A DNA stretch of 64,000 bases, from positions 62,001 to 126,000 of the forward strand of contig RCSZ01000018.1 of NCBI GenBank assembly GCA_014898425.1, read 5' to 3'. The translations under genes were made by a program, and so were the position numbers. Numbering within the stretch: the stretch's first letter is position 1; every line of letters begins with the position of its first letter. Under the pieces are notes generated by a model. It was given only the letters and a program-made list of their open reading frames with translations, was not told the origin of the DNA and did not search any database. Shown here piece after piece: positions 10,055 to 21,405 of this stretch. Source of the stretch: Botryotinia globosa. Its lineage: Eukaryota > Ascomycota > Leotiomycetes > Helotiales > Sclerotiniaceae.

Positions 10055-10728
10055 GAAAAAGATTTGTTTGTAGTTATATTTGAAGAAATGGAAGTTCAAC
10101 TTTTCAATTGAGCGAACAATCTGATAGTTCTTGATGCAAAAAAAGAGGATACATGTGAAGGGAGCGATTGAAATGGCAACGCGCTAGTTGGACCCTAAGC
10201 CTAATAAGGAACCACGGAAAATCCAAATACCAATGAAAATATCTAATTGAATACTATGGTTTGCATTCAAAACAAGTGGATGCTATAAGGACTTTCTTTT
10301 CAATTGAATCAGTTAATCACATTTAAATTTCAATTATCTAAATTTATAATATAGAATTTGAAAATAAGCTTATGATTTTGATTAATATAAAGTATAAAAG
10401 ATTCAAAGGTCCTTATGATTTTATAATTGAAAATCTATATGTAAAAAAGCTTCTTATTACAAAAAAGAAAAAAAGATTGAAGTTAGTTTTTTTCACAAAA
10501 AGGGGGATTGAATAATACTCGATTGAGTTTAGTTTTTTTAGCGTGTTGTTATTTCAATCGCTCCCCATGTAAAGACTCACTATAGAAAATAAAATATTAA
10601 ATACAAAACAAGAAAGAATAGACGGTTGTATAGAAAGAATATAGTATACCAGCGAAAATATATTTAATAGATTTTTAGAAAACATAACTATTCATATACA
10701 TTCTTTTATACTTCATAACATATATTTA
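10055..10728. other. 3' flank of the UstYa gene grading into AT-rich repeat
   Basis: Normal composition to about 10300, then AT-rich. A longer imperfect inverted arrangement is visible: cgctagttggaccctaagcc and gattgaaatggcaac near 10160-10200, against gcgtgttgttatttcaatcg near 10540-10560. This suggests another decayed inverted-repeat element of about 400 bp. No gene. Confidence 0.35.
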
Positions 10729-12005
10729 AGTCGAATACCTTACTTTCGGGCCACCGCTCTTTTTGGCCACTCTTTTATATCAAAAATGACTATTTAGTCT
10801 ATTATTATCTCTATTAATATAGAATATAATTTAATAAAAATATATATTTATATAATTCAAATTATTCTAGGTTTCTATTAAAAAATTTAGATTTATAATA
10901 TCTTTGTAAATCGATTTCTAAAGTTTCAAAATATCGATTTTCAATTTATATAAAAATATCATACAAATTTAAAATTTTATAAAATCTATAATAACTTTTG
11001 AGAAAAAATAGTTAAAAGTAAGTTATGAAATTTTGTAATAAATTTGTAAGAAATATATTCCGATAGATCTTAAAAAAATTAAAGATTCTTTATAAATAAA
11101 TATTTAAAAAGATATTCTCAAAATTGTAAGAATTATTTTTATTATTATAAATTTATTATATATTTTATCTCTATACTTATTTATTTATTTAATTTTTTTT
11201 GAGTTTTTATATAAATTTAGATTTGAATTTTTCAAAAAGATATATAATTATCTTTTAATAATTATTATTAAAAAGTAATTAAAAAGTTATTGAAAATTAT
11301 ATAAAAGTTTGAAATTTGTATTTGATTTTTATATATATTCAAAAGTCGATATTTTGAAGCTTTAAATCTCAATCCAAAAAAAATTCTAAGATGAATCTCA
11401 AATAATTCGAATTACATATATATAAATTTTTATTAAATTATATTCAATATTGATGGAGATATTGATAAACTAAAAAAGTGATTTTTTGATGTATAGTACT
11501 AGGGCACAGATAGTTGTCGGACGCTAAAATCACACTAAAAATGATCATTTTGTTCTATTTATATAAATAAAAAAGAAATATTTAAAATCATTAAAATTAT
11601 TTAAAATTTAAAATATGTTTTTATTATATAATAAAAACTTAGAATTAATAATTTTTATAATTCTAAAATCTTAGAATATTATTATTTATAAGATTGAAAT
11701 TGAATTCAAAAAAAAGTTCTTAATTTTCGCTTATTTTACTAGTAAATTTCGATACCTTTAATTTATATCAACTTTCTATATAGATTTTATAATCAAAAAA
11801 AATCCTAAAAATAAATCATATTTTTATTATTAAATTTTACTTGAAAATAAATAGAAAAATATAAAATATATTTAATTAAATCTATATTATTATCAAAAAA
11901 TATATAGATAATCTATATAAGTTTTGGTGTGATTTTAGCATCCAACAACTATCTGTGCCCGGTTACTGTAAAAGGGTGGCCCGAAAGTAGGGTGGGTGGT
12001 TGACT
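10729..12005. mobile_element. Family B element copy 3 with nested TA element
   Basis: The left end agtcgaataccttactttcg and the right end (gggtggcccgaaagtaggg ... gact) are inverted repeats, flanked by TA at 10727-10728 and 12006-12007. Total length is 1277 bp; subtracting the nested element at 11494-11968 and one TA leaves 800 bp, close to the 793 bp of copy 1. It sits between two RiPP-cluster genes. Non-coding and RIP-like. Confidence 0.8.
11494..11968. mobile_element. 475-bp TA-flanked inverted-repeat element, family C copy 1
   Basis: Long terminal inverted repeats begin tagtactagggcacagatag on the left and, read as complement, cagtaaccgggcacagatag on the right. The match continues through a GCTAAAATCACAC motif. 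TA is present at 11492-11493 and 11969-11970. It is inserted in the family B element above. The copy at 35539-36014 has the same ends and size (476 bp). It is probably a Tc1/mariner-type MITE; no coding capacity. Confidence 0.8.
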
Positions 12006-12168
12006 TACATTATCTCCTTTCATCTCCTAGAAAACATGGCACAACGAAAGTAAAAATTTGTAGCAAAGAGCAGTCCAAAAAATGATTTACAACGTGTTGA
12101 CACTAAGTGCTTTTTAAACAACTACATTTGTAGGTATCCCGTGAAGCTATCTAAGAAATCATGGAGCA

Positions 12169-12870
12169 CTATACCATGTTTAAGTGTCCATTATGGTGCT
12201 TTTGTACACCTTCCTTTGCCTTCCCTGGAAAGTCCTTCGAGAAGTGACCGCAATCCGGATATTGAATTTTTGCCCTGACCTCAATGTCATCCGGGTCATT
12301 GATTCTCGTCAAGACTTGTGAACAGTGTTCCGTGTGGGTCAAGACATCTTCTTTGTGAACCATTCGACCTTCGGTCAGTGCTTTGTGGAATCTGAGAATG
12401 TTGTAGGCGCAATGAGTCTTGTGCAGTTTATTGGTGAGGTAGACGTGTTGCATGTCGGAGCCGAATTGTTCTTCAGTGACTGACGTAGTTTTGTTCTGAT
12501 CGGTATAGAATATCCACGGCCCAGCTTTGCGGAACTTTTCTGTCAGGTCTCGATCAATGCACTCATCCGGAACCCAGCAGAACGAAAGAACGTCGAAGTG
12601 ACATCCTCGGGCTAGCGCTTCACTGGATGAGTTTCCGCAGGGACTTTTGAGGATTCGTTGAGGGTTGGTATGGGTAGGCAGGAAGATAGACTGGAAAGCC
12701 CAAATGACTGAGAGTGCAAGTAAAACACTTGAGACGAGGCCGATTAGAAGCATAGAGCAGGTCCTATGACGGCCTTGAGTTGGCGGTGAAGTAGCAAAAG
12801 AAATCGAATTCTCATCTTCGTCTTCGTTGAGCATAGGAAGTTTACTTTCATCTGTATCTTGGAAAGCCAT
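12169..12870 (-). CDS. UstYa-like HxxHC membrane protein (divergent copy)
   Basis: A single-exon protein of 233 residues. An acidic N-terminal tail is followed by one membrane segment (about 38-59). A Cys-rich luminal region (CGNSSSEALARGC, then a FCWVPDEC segment) precedes two HxxHC motifs: His150-Lys-Thr-His153-Cys154 and His179-Thr-Glu-His182-Cys183. The motif pair and topology are those of UstYa-family oxidases, but the surrounding sequence differs from the two canonical copies and the gene lacks introns. It resembles small fungal membrane proteins with a GC-FD-W-P-C pattern often seen near secondary-metabolite genes. A role in peptide oxidation is inferred from motif and position. The ATG at 12868-12870 is the first in frame. 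Confidence 0.65.
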   Translation of the reverse strand: MAFQDTDESKLPMLNEDEDENSISFATSPPTQGRHRTCSMLLIGLVSSVLLALSVIWAFQSIFLPTHTNPQRILKSPCGNSSSEALARGCHFDVLSFCWVPDECIDRDLTEKFRKAGPWIFYTDQNKTTSVTEEQFGSDMQHVYLTNKLHKTHCAYNILRFHKALTEGRMVHKEDVLTHTEHCSQVLTRINDPDDIEVRAKIQYPDCGHFSKDFPGKAKEGVQKHHNGHLNMV

Positions 12871-15054
12871 GTTGTTGACGAGCTCGATGGAAGTCTTGAC
12901 AAGCTTGTGATACTCCTAGGTGGGAGATTTTTGGTTTTCTGGGCAGTATATATGAATGCAAATGTAGCGATTGGAAATATTTGGCAATGGTTTACAGCGA
13001 TCAAACAGCAAAGCGGCTTTCAAAGTATGAGATTGAGGATACTTCTAACCATAGCTTCCTGTTATGGCTCGAGATACGTCTTGTCCACTTCCCCAGCAGT
13101 CCGACCAAATACTCGTGCGGCCAGAAAGTATGCAACTCCGGCGCTATGAAAACCAGGTTAGTCCTCTTGTAGTTTACCATCCTGTGGTATGTGCATCTAG
13201 CGTTGGAGTTGCATACTTTCTGGCCGCACGAGTAACTCACTTGGCTAACTAACCATGTCACCAAGAGACTGGGGAAACTCGATCACTCCGTAACTTGCCG
13301 ACTCCTAAGCTCCTTAATCGCTCGGTATCAGGCCTGATAAATGCTACATCTATATTCTAGAGGATTCATTGGTTCACAACACATGTTAGCTATAAAGTAT
13401 CACGATATGATAGATATGACATTTAGCCATAACTAAACTCGAAAAGTTTATTCTTAGGTTCATCCCACTCTTCCCATGTACAGTCTTTTATTTCTAAGAT
13501 TGTGGTGTACTCGGAGAATCAGATGGTGTGACTTTAAGGTTAAATACCCTTCTTGTTTCCCACTTTATGTTGACAGCGGGGCCCATCAAATAACCTTTAT
13601 TCTTTGGGATATCCACAAACCTTAATATATCTTAGTGTGAACTAAATATCCTTGTTCATATTCTCGATTGATGATAGATAGAAGTTATCAATTAACATTT
13701 GTTTGGAAGGCACTCGAGCTATCTGTAAGCCCAAAGATACCTCGTGAGAGATGGACTGTTCGAAAGCCTCCGTTAGAGTTGAACAACACGTAACCTTATC
13801 ATAAAATCTGGGCATACAAGAGCCTTGTCTTTGATGAGTGCCGGGTCTGTATGCATGTGGGAAATGCCTAAACATCGAGACCTTAGTTTTTTTTTTCATT
13901 GAACAGAAATTCGATTTGTGAGGACGTGAAAGTGGAGCAAGTGATAGCAAAGCAATTGTACTTCGTAGTCATTGATGAGGCTCTAATAAATCATGATCCA
14001 ACGCAAATGAGCTACTGTAACAGATCAGGTGACTATATCCGTGCGCCCGACACAATCAACCTTACTCAACGTCAATTATCAAAAAATAGGTACTTTGATA
14101 AGATTATAGAAGCATAGGAGTATATATTAATATTAGTACTAGTATGTAAACTAACTGAGAAACAAGATACTTCTTAAAGTCAAGTAAATATTTATATATA
14201 AATGAGATAAATTTTCTTTGGGAGAGAACTAGAAGGTACATATGATGTAATAATATACTAAGAAAAGAATTTACTATAAAATTCTATATTTCTTCTCTGT
14301 TATTTTTTAAGGATTCAATCAGCCATCTTAACTCATGTATAATTATAATGTTTTATCTTATTACGCTCAAAAAACGCGGTAATATAGAATTATACTATGG
14401 TTCTTCAAAATGTACATTTTACTCAACTCTAGCTTCAGTATAGCGGTAATGATAATGAGTTCAACCAGTGTTTCACAAGAGGTATACCCTAGCACCGTCC
14501 ACTCAGTTCAATCAGATAGTTAATCAACAAAGTTAATGTACTCGTATACTCGTTTAAGTAGCCTTTACCAATTTCAGCTCAGTGGAGTTAAGCTAACGGT
14601 TCTCGGATGTCACCCCCTGAAATATTACCCCGCTAGGCTTGTCAGATACTTAAGTGCTATTCCCCCCACAGTGGAGAATACAGAACAGGTATCATGATTC
14701 ATGAAGGTGGCAGTCAAGATCGCAGTCAAGGTTGTTCTACAGCTCTCGAATTCATCAGCTTCTTTTGCTTATCAGAAGTGATCTCGTATTTTGACTTTCC
14801 ATGAAGAAAGATACAACGTTGTTTCATGGGTTGTTCTCGCAGTCCAGTGAGATTATGCGTGAAACGCGGTTCCTAGAATCACTCTCGAGATAATCATTGA
14901 CCTTAGTTGGGATTTTCAGCTATTGCACGATCACGATTCTTTGCAAAGATTCTCTAGTTTACACTGAGAAATTCTGTATCCACAACATCAAAATCTACCA
15001 CCTATACACCAGCTATTCATCAGTGAACTTCTGTTCAAATCTTCTGTTGCAAAT
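12871..15054. other. 2.2-kb spacer between divergent UstYa-type genes
   Basis: Composition is ordinary and the stretch serves as upstream region for both flanking genes. It holds a 125-bp hairpin-type inverted repeat (13110-13234). Short open frames at 13642-13950 (minus) and 13899-14117 (plus) have no recognisable domain and overlap one another; I do not call them. A missing cluster gene, if present, would have to be small or degenerate. Confidence 0.45.
13110..13234. repeat. Perfect 30-bp inverted repeat with 65-nt loop
   Basis: The left arm is 13110-13139 (tactcgtgcggccagaaagt and ten more bases) and the right arm 13205-13234 is its exact reverse complement. The loop is 65 nt. The pair lies 240-365 bp upstream of the start of the minus-strand UstYa-like gene. 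A smaller partial palindrome (taccatcctgtggta) lies inside the loop. It could be a MITE relic, a regulator-binding palindrome or a transcribed hairpin. Confidence 0.9.
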
Positions 15055-16123
15055 ATGTCATTCATAAAGCTCTTTTGGGCCGACAAGACTACAAATTACG
15101 TCTCTGTTGAAGATGGCTCTGACACCGAAGATCGAGCTACAGTAACAACCAGCCTTTCTTCAAAAGTATCAGTTTCTAGGTCGTTCTACTTCTTTTCCTT
15201 ATCTCTTTTTATCCTCTGCCCAGTTCTTGTTGTCGCCTTGTTTGTGCTACATGGTCGTCTTTCCCAAGCCCAAATCAACGACGGTTTTCTCAAAGGCTTC
15301 ACTACCGAGTTAGGTATTTATCTTCATTGAATGAGAATCCAGTCCACTAGCTAACCATATGACATTCCATAGATCCCATTAAGAGTGTAATTTCTGAACA
15401 AACTGTTCGTTTCACTGGCGGTCTTCACTACCACGAAAATGGGACATTATACCGGGAGACGATCGAAGGGGAGCCTCAGTATGTTGGGAACCCCTCCCCA
15501 GAGATAGATGCAGCATGGAATCAACTACTCAAGGGTATGGAAGTAGATGTAGTGATTACCACATGCAACTAACTAATCGTAGGTCAATATGTGAACCTTG
15601 TTGGAGACGAAGCCTCGAGTATGACCGACCGGACATGGAAAGATGATCATGGTAACTACGAAGTTGCGTGAGTTTACTATCCTCCTGTATTTTATGTCTG
15701 CTGGAAGCTGATGAGTAAGAAAAGTCTAGATGTGATGCATACCCTTCATTGTGTGGTGAGTTGACGTGAACAACTTGAAGTGCCTTGAGCCTGCCTAGCA
15801 AGACAGTTAACAAAGATTTAGAATAAAGTGAGAATGGCTTTAGATCCGGATTATTATCCAAGGAAGGAAAGCCATAGGATCCATAGGATACACGTTGGTG
15901 AGTAATGCAACATGACTCGTATAGAATAGCGTCACTGATTGCAACTAAAGACCACTGTGTCGACTATCTCAGACAGATTGTGCAGTGCCATGGGGACCTC
16001 ACCCCCATGGTTTTCAGTTGGTCAGATAACGCTGGTAGAGTGGTGGCCGATTGGAAAGAACCTCACACTTGCCGGAACTTCCATCAAATCCGCAGTTGGG
16101 CTGAAGATCATTTCCGGCCTTGA
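15055..16123 (+). CDS. UstYa/DUF3328-family membrane protein (second canonical copy)
   Basis: Six exons (15055-15313, 15373-15534, 15583-15667, 15725-15755, 15822-15897, 15951-16123) joined by 48-66-nt introns encode 261 residues, all junctions in frame. One membrane segment lies at about residues 44-66. The luminal part has the family block YVGNPSPEIDAAWNQLL (123-139), the first motif His174-Thr-Leu-His177-Cys178 and the second His203-Val-Asp-His206-Cys207, followed by VDYLRQIVQC. These are the hallmarks of UstYa oxidases that tailor ribosomal peptides in ustiloxin-type pathways. The 31-nt exon 4 carries the first motif and is easily missed. The gene is intact and lies about 11 kb from the precursor, with two decayed transposons between. 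Confidence 0.88.
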
Positions 16124-17286
16124 ATTTCCCCCTGTTGTATCATAGCTTGTTTGCCACCAATTTAGAGTGGATTGCGTAAACTATATCGTAGCGAAAATAT
16201 TCTCTCTTTATTCTCCTAGATTTCAATCGTGGGACAACGATAATTTCAAACGTTTTCAATTCCTCTAGTTCCGTCGTAGTCTCTTGAGTACCTCTATTTT
16301 TGCCTTTAACAGTTCTTATTTCCATTCATGCCTTTGATCTTACAGTTTGACGTGGTCTGGTGGCTTTATCAGTAACAAATGTACTTGGGGTAAGTCCTCC
16401 AAGTGATCAACGGTCAATCCTCAGCGGTTGAAGCACAACTTGACCATTTGCTTTTCCAAATGTTTAGATGTAACAGATAGTTAATTGGTTACAGCCTCCA
16501 CTTATAGAGCCCGTGAGGATTGAAGCCAAGATGGACATTTATTCTAAACACAAATCGTAGCACAAATAATCGAAAAGTAGATCAGCAATTCCTCAAGTTC
16601 TTGAAACAATTGAGACCAGATTGTGCGATGTTAAAAAACATAGTTCTGTGACAGATAGAAATATCTATCTCGCAGTGGTGCCATTTATCGCTGCTATCCT
16701 GTTTAGCATGTGCCTGAGAGCCATTCAATTTTCGATGCCCACTCACTCACACTCAAGAAGAAAACACAAAAAGCACGAATCAAATTGTTGGAAGGAACAT
16801 CTCAAAGCACTTTGAAATTCCCTCGTAAAGTCAGAGCTAGCCTCTAGAAAGCTGATATACTCACGGTGCAGTGATAGTGAAACGATATTCCGAGTAGTTA
16901 CACAAATATACATTTCTCTGAACATCTTCCATGGCCAAAGACCTTCTTGTTTAAATATCATTGCGACCAGCTGGATATCATCGAACAAGGAATAGAAATC
17001 ATAAAGAAAACGTCGGTAAATTCTGTGAAGTGAGAAACCTGTTGTTCTGGAAAGTCTAAAGTAGCGTTTCCCTTTCCAGCAAACATTGATATTTACTCTC
17101 AGATGTATATAGACTATTATTGATTCTAGCCAACTTGGAGAAATGATTTCGTTTTAAGCTAGGTATTATGATATAGTCAAACTATCTATTCCGAATATCT
17201 TTGATAAATATGTCCCTAGTATTTATCATTTCGGCGTTACACAAGCCCCGAGAAACATTTTCCATTTGAAGTTGATTGCTTTCAAC
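16124..17286. other. Intergenic region between convergent genes
   Basis: A 1.16-kb stretch between the 3' ends of the UstYa gene and the minus-strand ubiquitin-fold gene. Composition is ordinary. A 64-codon frame at 16621-16815 contains one hydrophobic stretch but no family signature. I see no repeats or RNA genes. Confidence 0.45.
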
Positions 17287-18834
17287 TCAAGTAGCATCAT
17301 CTGGCAACTTAAAAATCTCTCTCAATCTTTCTTTCATTTCCCCAACCGGAGCAAAACTACCGCTCGTTCCCGACTGATCAGTTGTGACCTTGAAAACTTC
17401 ACGACCATTCTCGTCTTCATCTTTATCTCGGCTATCTTTGTTCTTCTCCTCGTCATCATTGTGAACGCTAAGAAGTGGGCAGTGATACTCTTTGCATACT
17501 GCCGTTGAGATAGGGCACGGTGGAGGCTTCATGCCTAGTACGATCTCAGAAGACGGGGCACTTATCATCTGTAGGTTAAATATCAAAGTATTCTCTGTAT
17601 CCCAGTCTTCTGCGTAAAAGTCATCGACTTCTATATCTTGCACAATGTTTGTATTTGTATCTGCAAACATTACATCTCTTTTCTCGCCGTAACTCTCTTT
17701 TATCGCCACATGATGCTCCAGCAAACGTTTCTGTGCTGCTGTCTGGGGCATATATTTTTGAGCAGCATGAGATTTTGGCCCGCTAGCTGAACTAAGGGCC
17801 AGAAAAAGTTGTGAGCCCTTTAGAGAAAGTTAGACCAACCCAATTCATTTGAATCTTTGACATCGAAGATGTATGTAATCATAACTTACCGCCATAACGC
17901 CATAAGATGTTAAATAATGATCTTGTGACGAGTCAGCAATTGGTCATACAACTTGCCGAATTGACTTACGACGTTCAAGCTGATAACCTGCAAAGAAAAT
18001 TCGTTGTTCATCCTTGGGAATGCCAGTAATTCCATGGATCTTTTCGATGAGAGCGTCCACGACAGTTTCGAGAGAGACATTTATACGAATGACTTTTCCT
18101 GAGAGCATCTGCACAGTGATAGGGATGCGTTTAATCGAGTCCAGCTCTAGTGGTACAATCTCAAACCTTATTCCACGAATACCGTCAGTCGCTTTGATCG
18201 ACGATTTGATTGACGATATGACGGTCTGATTCGGGGTTGGGGCCGCAACAAACTGCATGATCTTGTCTCCCTTTATCTTAACACCGTCCAAACATCTTTG
18301 ACCAAGAGTCCCGGCTAGAATGTAATCTTGGATTGAACTCTTTTCGTAAAGTAAGGCTATACGTCTGAGATCCACTGATAAGGATTCTGTGCTCAATTCT
18401 CCAGAAACGGCATTCACGCCATCGACAATGACCTTAACCGCGAAAAATCCATTTGACTCGAAATGAATCCACATTGCCTCACGCTCTTTTAGTTTAGGTC
18501 AGTATTTTTTTAACCCGATGTATTATATCTAGTCAATGACCAGGAGAGGAATAGACTCACGATAAACTGGAATAAATACTCCATCTTTTGTACATATAGA
18601 TTGATCAAATTTATCCTTGTAACCATCTACTGGGTAGATTGGAAAAGGTCCCAAATCTGGAGGCACTTTCAACCGATTGCCGCTTTCTGGAACACGAATA
18701 GTGCGTCGAAATGATATATCGAGGATATCCCCTTCAATATTGCTGACACGAAGTTGCTTGAAACCTGTTGTGTCTAAGAGAGGCTCTCTCAACTCAACCT
18801 TCAAGCGGTTGTCAGGCCCAACTAAATTCTCCAT
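17287..18834 (-). CDS. Ubiquitin-fold domain protein without Gly-Gly terminus
   Basis: Four exons in gene order, 18834-18561, 18485-17970, 17921-17890 (32 nt) and 17817-17287, joined at clear GT...CTGAC/CTAAC...AG introns (48-75 nt), encode 450 residues. An N-terminal region leads into a block (EAMWIHF, then QDYI, then LDGVKIKGDKIMQFVAA) that I associate with fungal ubiquitin-domain proteins. A ubiquitin-like domain follows at about 212-286 (ITVQMLSGKVIRINV ... GIPKDEQRIFFAGYQLERH ... YGVMAGSQLFLAL). Where ubiquitin has LRLRGG this protein has LALSSASG, so it cannot be conjugated as ubiquitin is. The C-terminal 160 residues are acidic, with no domain I recognise. Function unknown; a scaffold or proteasome-interaction role is possible. 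Nothing ties it to the peptide cluster except position. Confidence 0.7.
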
Positions 18835-19384
18835 TCTGCGAGTCAGCTAATATCGGTGACTAAATAAGTTGATGTGTTTTCTGGTATGCGCCAAACAAAA
18901 AATACCTTGTGTCTTCGAAGAAAAATTGAAGCTCAAAATCGTTGTGAGCAAAGAAGAAGAGAACAAGGAAAATGATGTGGCAAAGCAAACATAAGGTACA
19001 GTGGAAAACAGTACGGTACTAAATCGCTCATTTCAAAAAGCTATAAGAAGTGAATTCCGTAATCTCTATCAATACAGGTGAATAATGAAATATCAAGAAA
19101 CAAACCCCCCTCCTATCATGCTCGAGAGAAAGGGATCAAAGTGGAGTCAAAAATGAGCGTAATAACTTAAAAATTATTAAGATGAAATTGACATCAACCA
19201 CTCCCACTTCAACATAATACAGAATTTAAAAATAATTACATTCACAAAAATCCTAAATTGGACATTGGTAAGCGCGCCAAGCGTAGGATCTTTGTTGGGA
19301 GTAAATGAGGATGAGATAACGTGAGATGTATAATATTGTTGTATATATTTTGTAAATATTGAGATAAGGAGATATCTAATACTC
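18835..19384. promoter_or_regulatory. Upstream region of the ubiquitin-fold gene
   Basis: A 550-bp stretch, normal then increasingly AT-rich, leading to the MITE at 19388. It is presumably the promoter of the minus-strand gene. I cannot point to a specific element with confidence. Confidence 0.35.
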
Positions 19385-19387
19385 TTA

Positions 19388-19765
19388 AAGCCTATTCGAA
19401 CTGTTTTTTTAATTTATTATTAAATTAAATTTAGTAGATTTGTTGATTAATAATTTAATTTATATTCATTGATATTGATATTAGATTTATAAGTTTATAA
19501 AATATAAAGTAATATATCTTAATAAAATGTTAATTAAAACTTTATTATAGATTTGATAAAATTATCATGTGAATTTTCAAATTTGTTAATTAATATGATA
19601 TAGCTTTTTGTAATTTAATATTAATATTCAATAAATTTATATTGATAATATATATTAACAATAAAATTCAAAATAATTTTGTGGATTATATTAGTATTTA
19701 GTAAACATCTATTTAGACTATATTTATTATCTACATCATCTAAAAAAATCGATCCGAACGGGCCC
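19388..19765 (+). mobile_element. Harbinger/Tourist-like MITE, copy 3 (uninterrupted)
   Basis: A 378-bp element flanked by TTA at 19385-19387 and 19766-19768. The right end reads cgatccgaacgggccc. The left end, aagcctattcgaac, is the same terminus with G-to-A/C-to-T changes. This is the reference copy for the family because nothing is inserted in it. Non-coding. Confidence 0.8.
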
Positions 19766-21105
19766 TTAGTCTAAGTCGAATACCCCACTTTCGGGCCACC
19801 TCAAAAAAGCTCACCGCAAGGAGGTATGTTTTGTTTTTATTTTTTTAATATCTTTATAACGTTTTTATTAATTGATTTAAATTTTTGATATATTATTAAT
19901 TATATTATATTTAAGTTATATATGGAAAAAGATATTGGTATAGTTTTATATATATTGTTAAATTTATAAAATTGGGGAGTATCTTTTTAATAATAAAAAA
20001 ATAATTCTATATTTAGAAAATAATAGATATAGAATTTTTTTTCAAAAAATCTAAAGATTAGAATTAAAAAACAAATTAAAATCAATTTAATATATATTAA
20101 AAATGCAATTGTTGATATTATTGAGAAATGATTTTCAAAATTGAATTTATTCTTAATTCATTATATTAAACTTGAAAATCTATACAATATAGATAAGATA
20201 GATATATAAAAAAGCTAGGGATTAAATAGACTAGTTTTAGAAAGCTTTGAATATTATTTTATTTAAAAAAAAGGAGCTTGGTTTTAGAATTTAAATATTA
20301 TTTATAGAATGCATTTTAATTGTAAATGTCACGATATACACGTGATCACGTCCGATCGGAGCTAATATAGCACTAAGCTTCGAGTCAATCGCATATATAG
20401 CTTTGTAGTATATTTTCTTTAAATCTATAGCTTTTAATTTTAAGATTGATCTTAAAATATTCATTAGATTTATTATATTATTAAAAACTTTTTTAAATAA
20501 AAAATAAAATAATATTAATATATATTTATGAATAAAGCTTATATATATACTCTATTTGCTTTTATTTAAATATATTGCTTATATTTTTTTGTTTATTTAT
20601 AAATCTTTTTGATATTGATTAAAGATTTTTTTTTCTAAATTATAAACTACAATTTAATAAATCTTATAATTATAAAACTTTATAATAAAATGATTTATTA
20701 ATAGAATAAATTCTCATTTCTATATTTTATTATTATTTATATATATTTCTAATCGAAATTCTTATTTTTTTTAAAAGAAAATTCAATAATAGTTTTTAGA
20801 AGTTCGATATATAATCATCTTCAATTCAAATAAAATTATAAATAGATAATATTACAATTAATAACTCTATAGCTCAATTTTATTATATTTATTTCAATCT
20901 CAAATTTCATATATACATTATGGATTCGAAGAAGCAAGTCAAGTTTTTTTGTACTCATGTATTATGTAATTATATATCTCTATAACTATAGCAAATTTGT
21001 CAATTGGTATATATAAGGTTCCCTTTGATTGGTTATAAGTAATGTGCGAAACTTTTTATTGATTAGAGTTTAGTTTTTCCGATCGGATAAAGGGGGAAAC
21101 TTTAA

Positions 21106-21405
21106 AGAAATTGATAAAATAGAATAAAAAGATATATTTTTATTAATTAGAATTCAAGAAATCGATTGATATAATTCTTTTTGAATTATCTCAAAAATTG
21201 GAATTTATATTAATTATTAAAGTATTAAAATGATAAAAGATTAAATACTAAAAGCGATTCATTATTTGAATATATTGAAATATTTTAATAATGAATATAA
21301 ATTCTACTTTTTGAGATAATTCAAAAATAGGTATATTAATCGATTCCTTGAATTCTAATTAATAAAAATATCGTTTTTCTTTTTATTTTATTAATTCTTT
21401 TAAGA
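21106..21405. repeat. Imperfect inverted repeat with arms of about 115 bp
   Basis: Arms 21106-21220 and 21288-21405 are reverse complements with scattered substitutions, mostly of transition type. Shared segments include tttttattaattagaattc and ttgaattatctcaaaaa. The unpaired centre is about 67 bp. It is probably a small MITE altered by RIP; target duplications are not clear. Confidence 0.65.
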
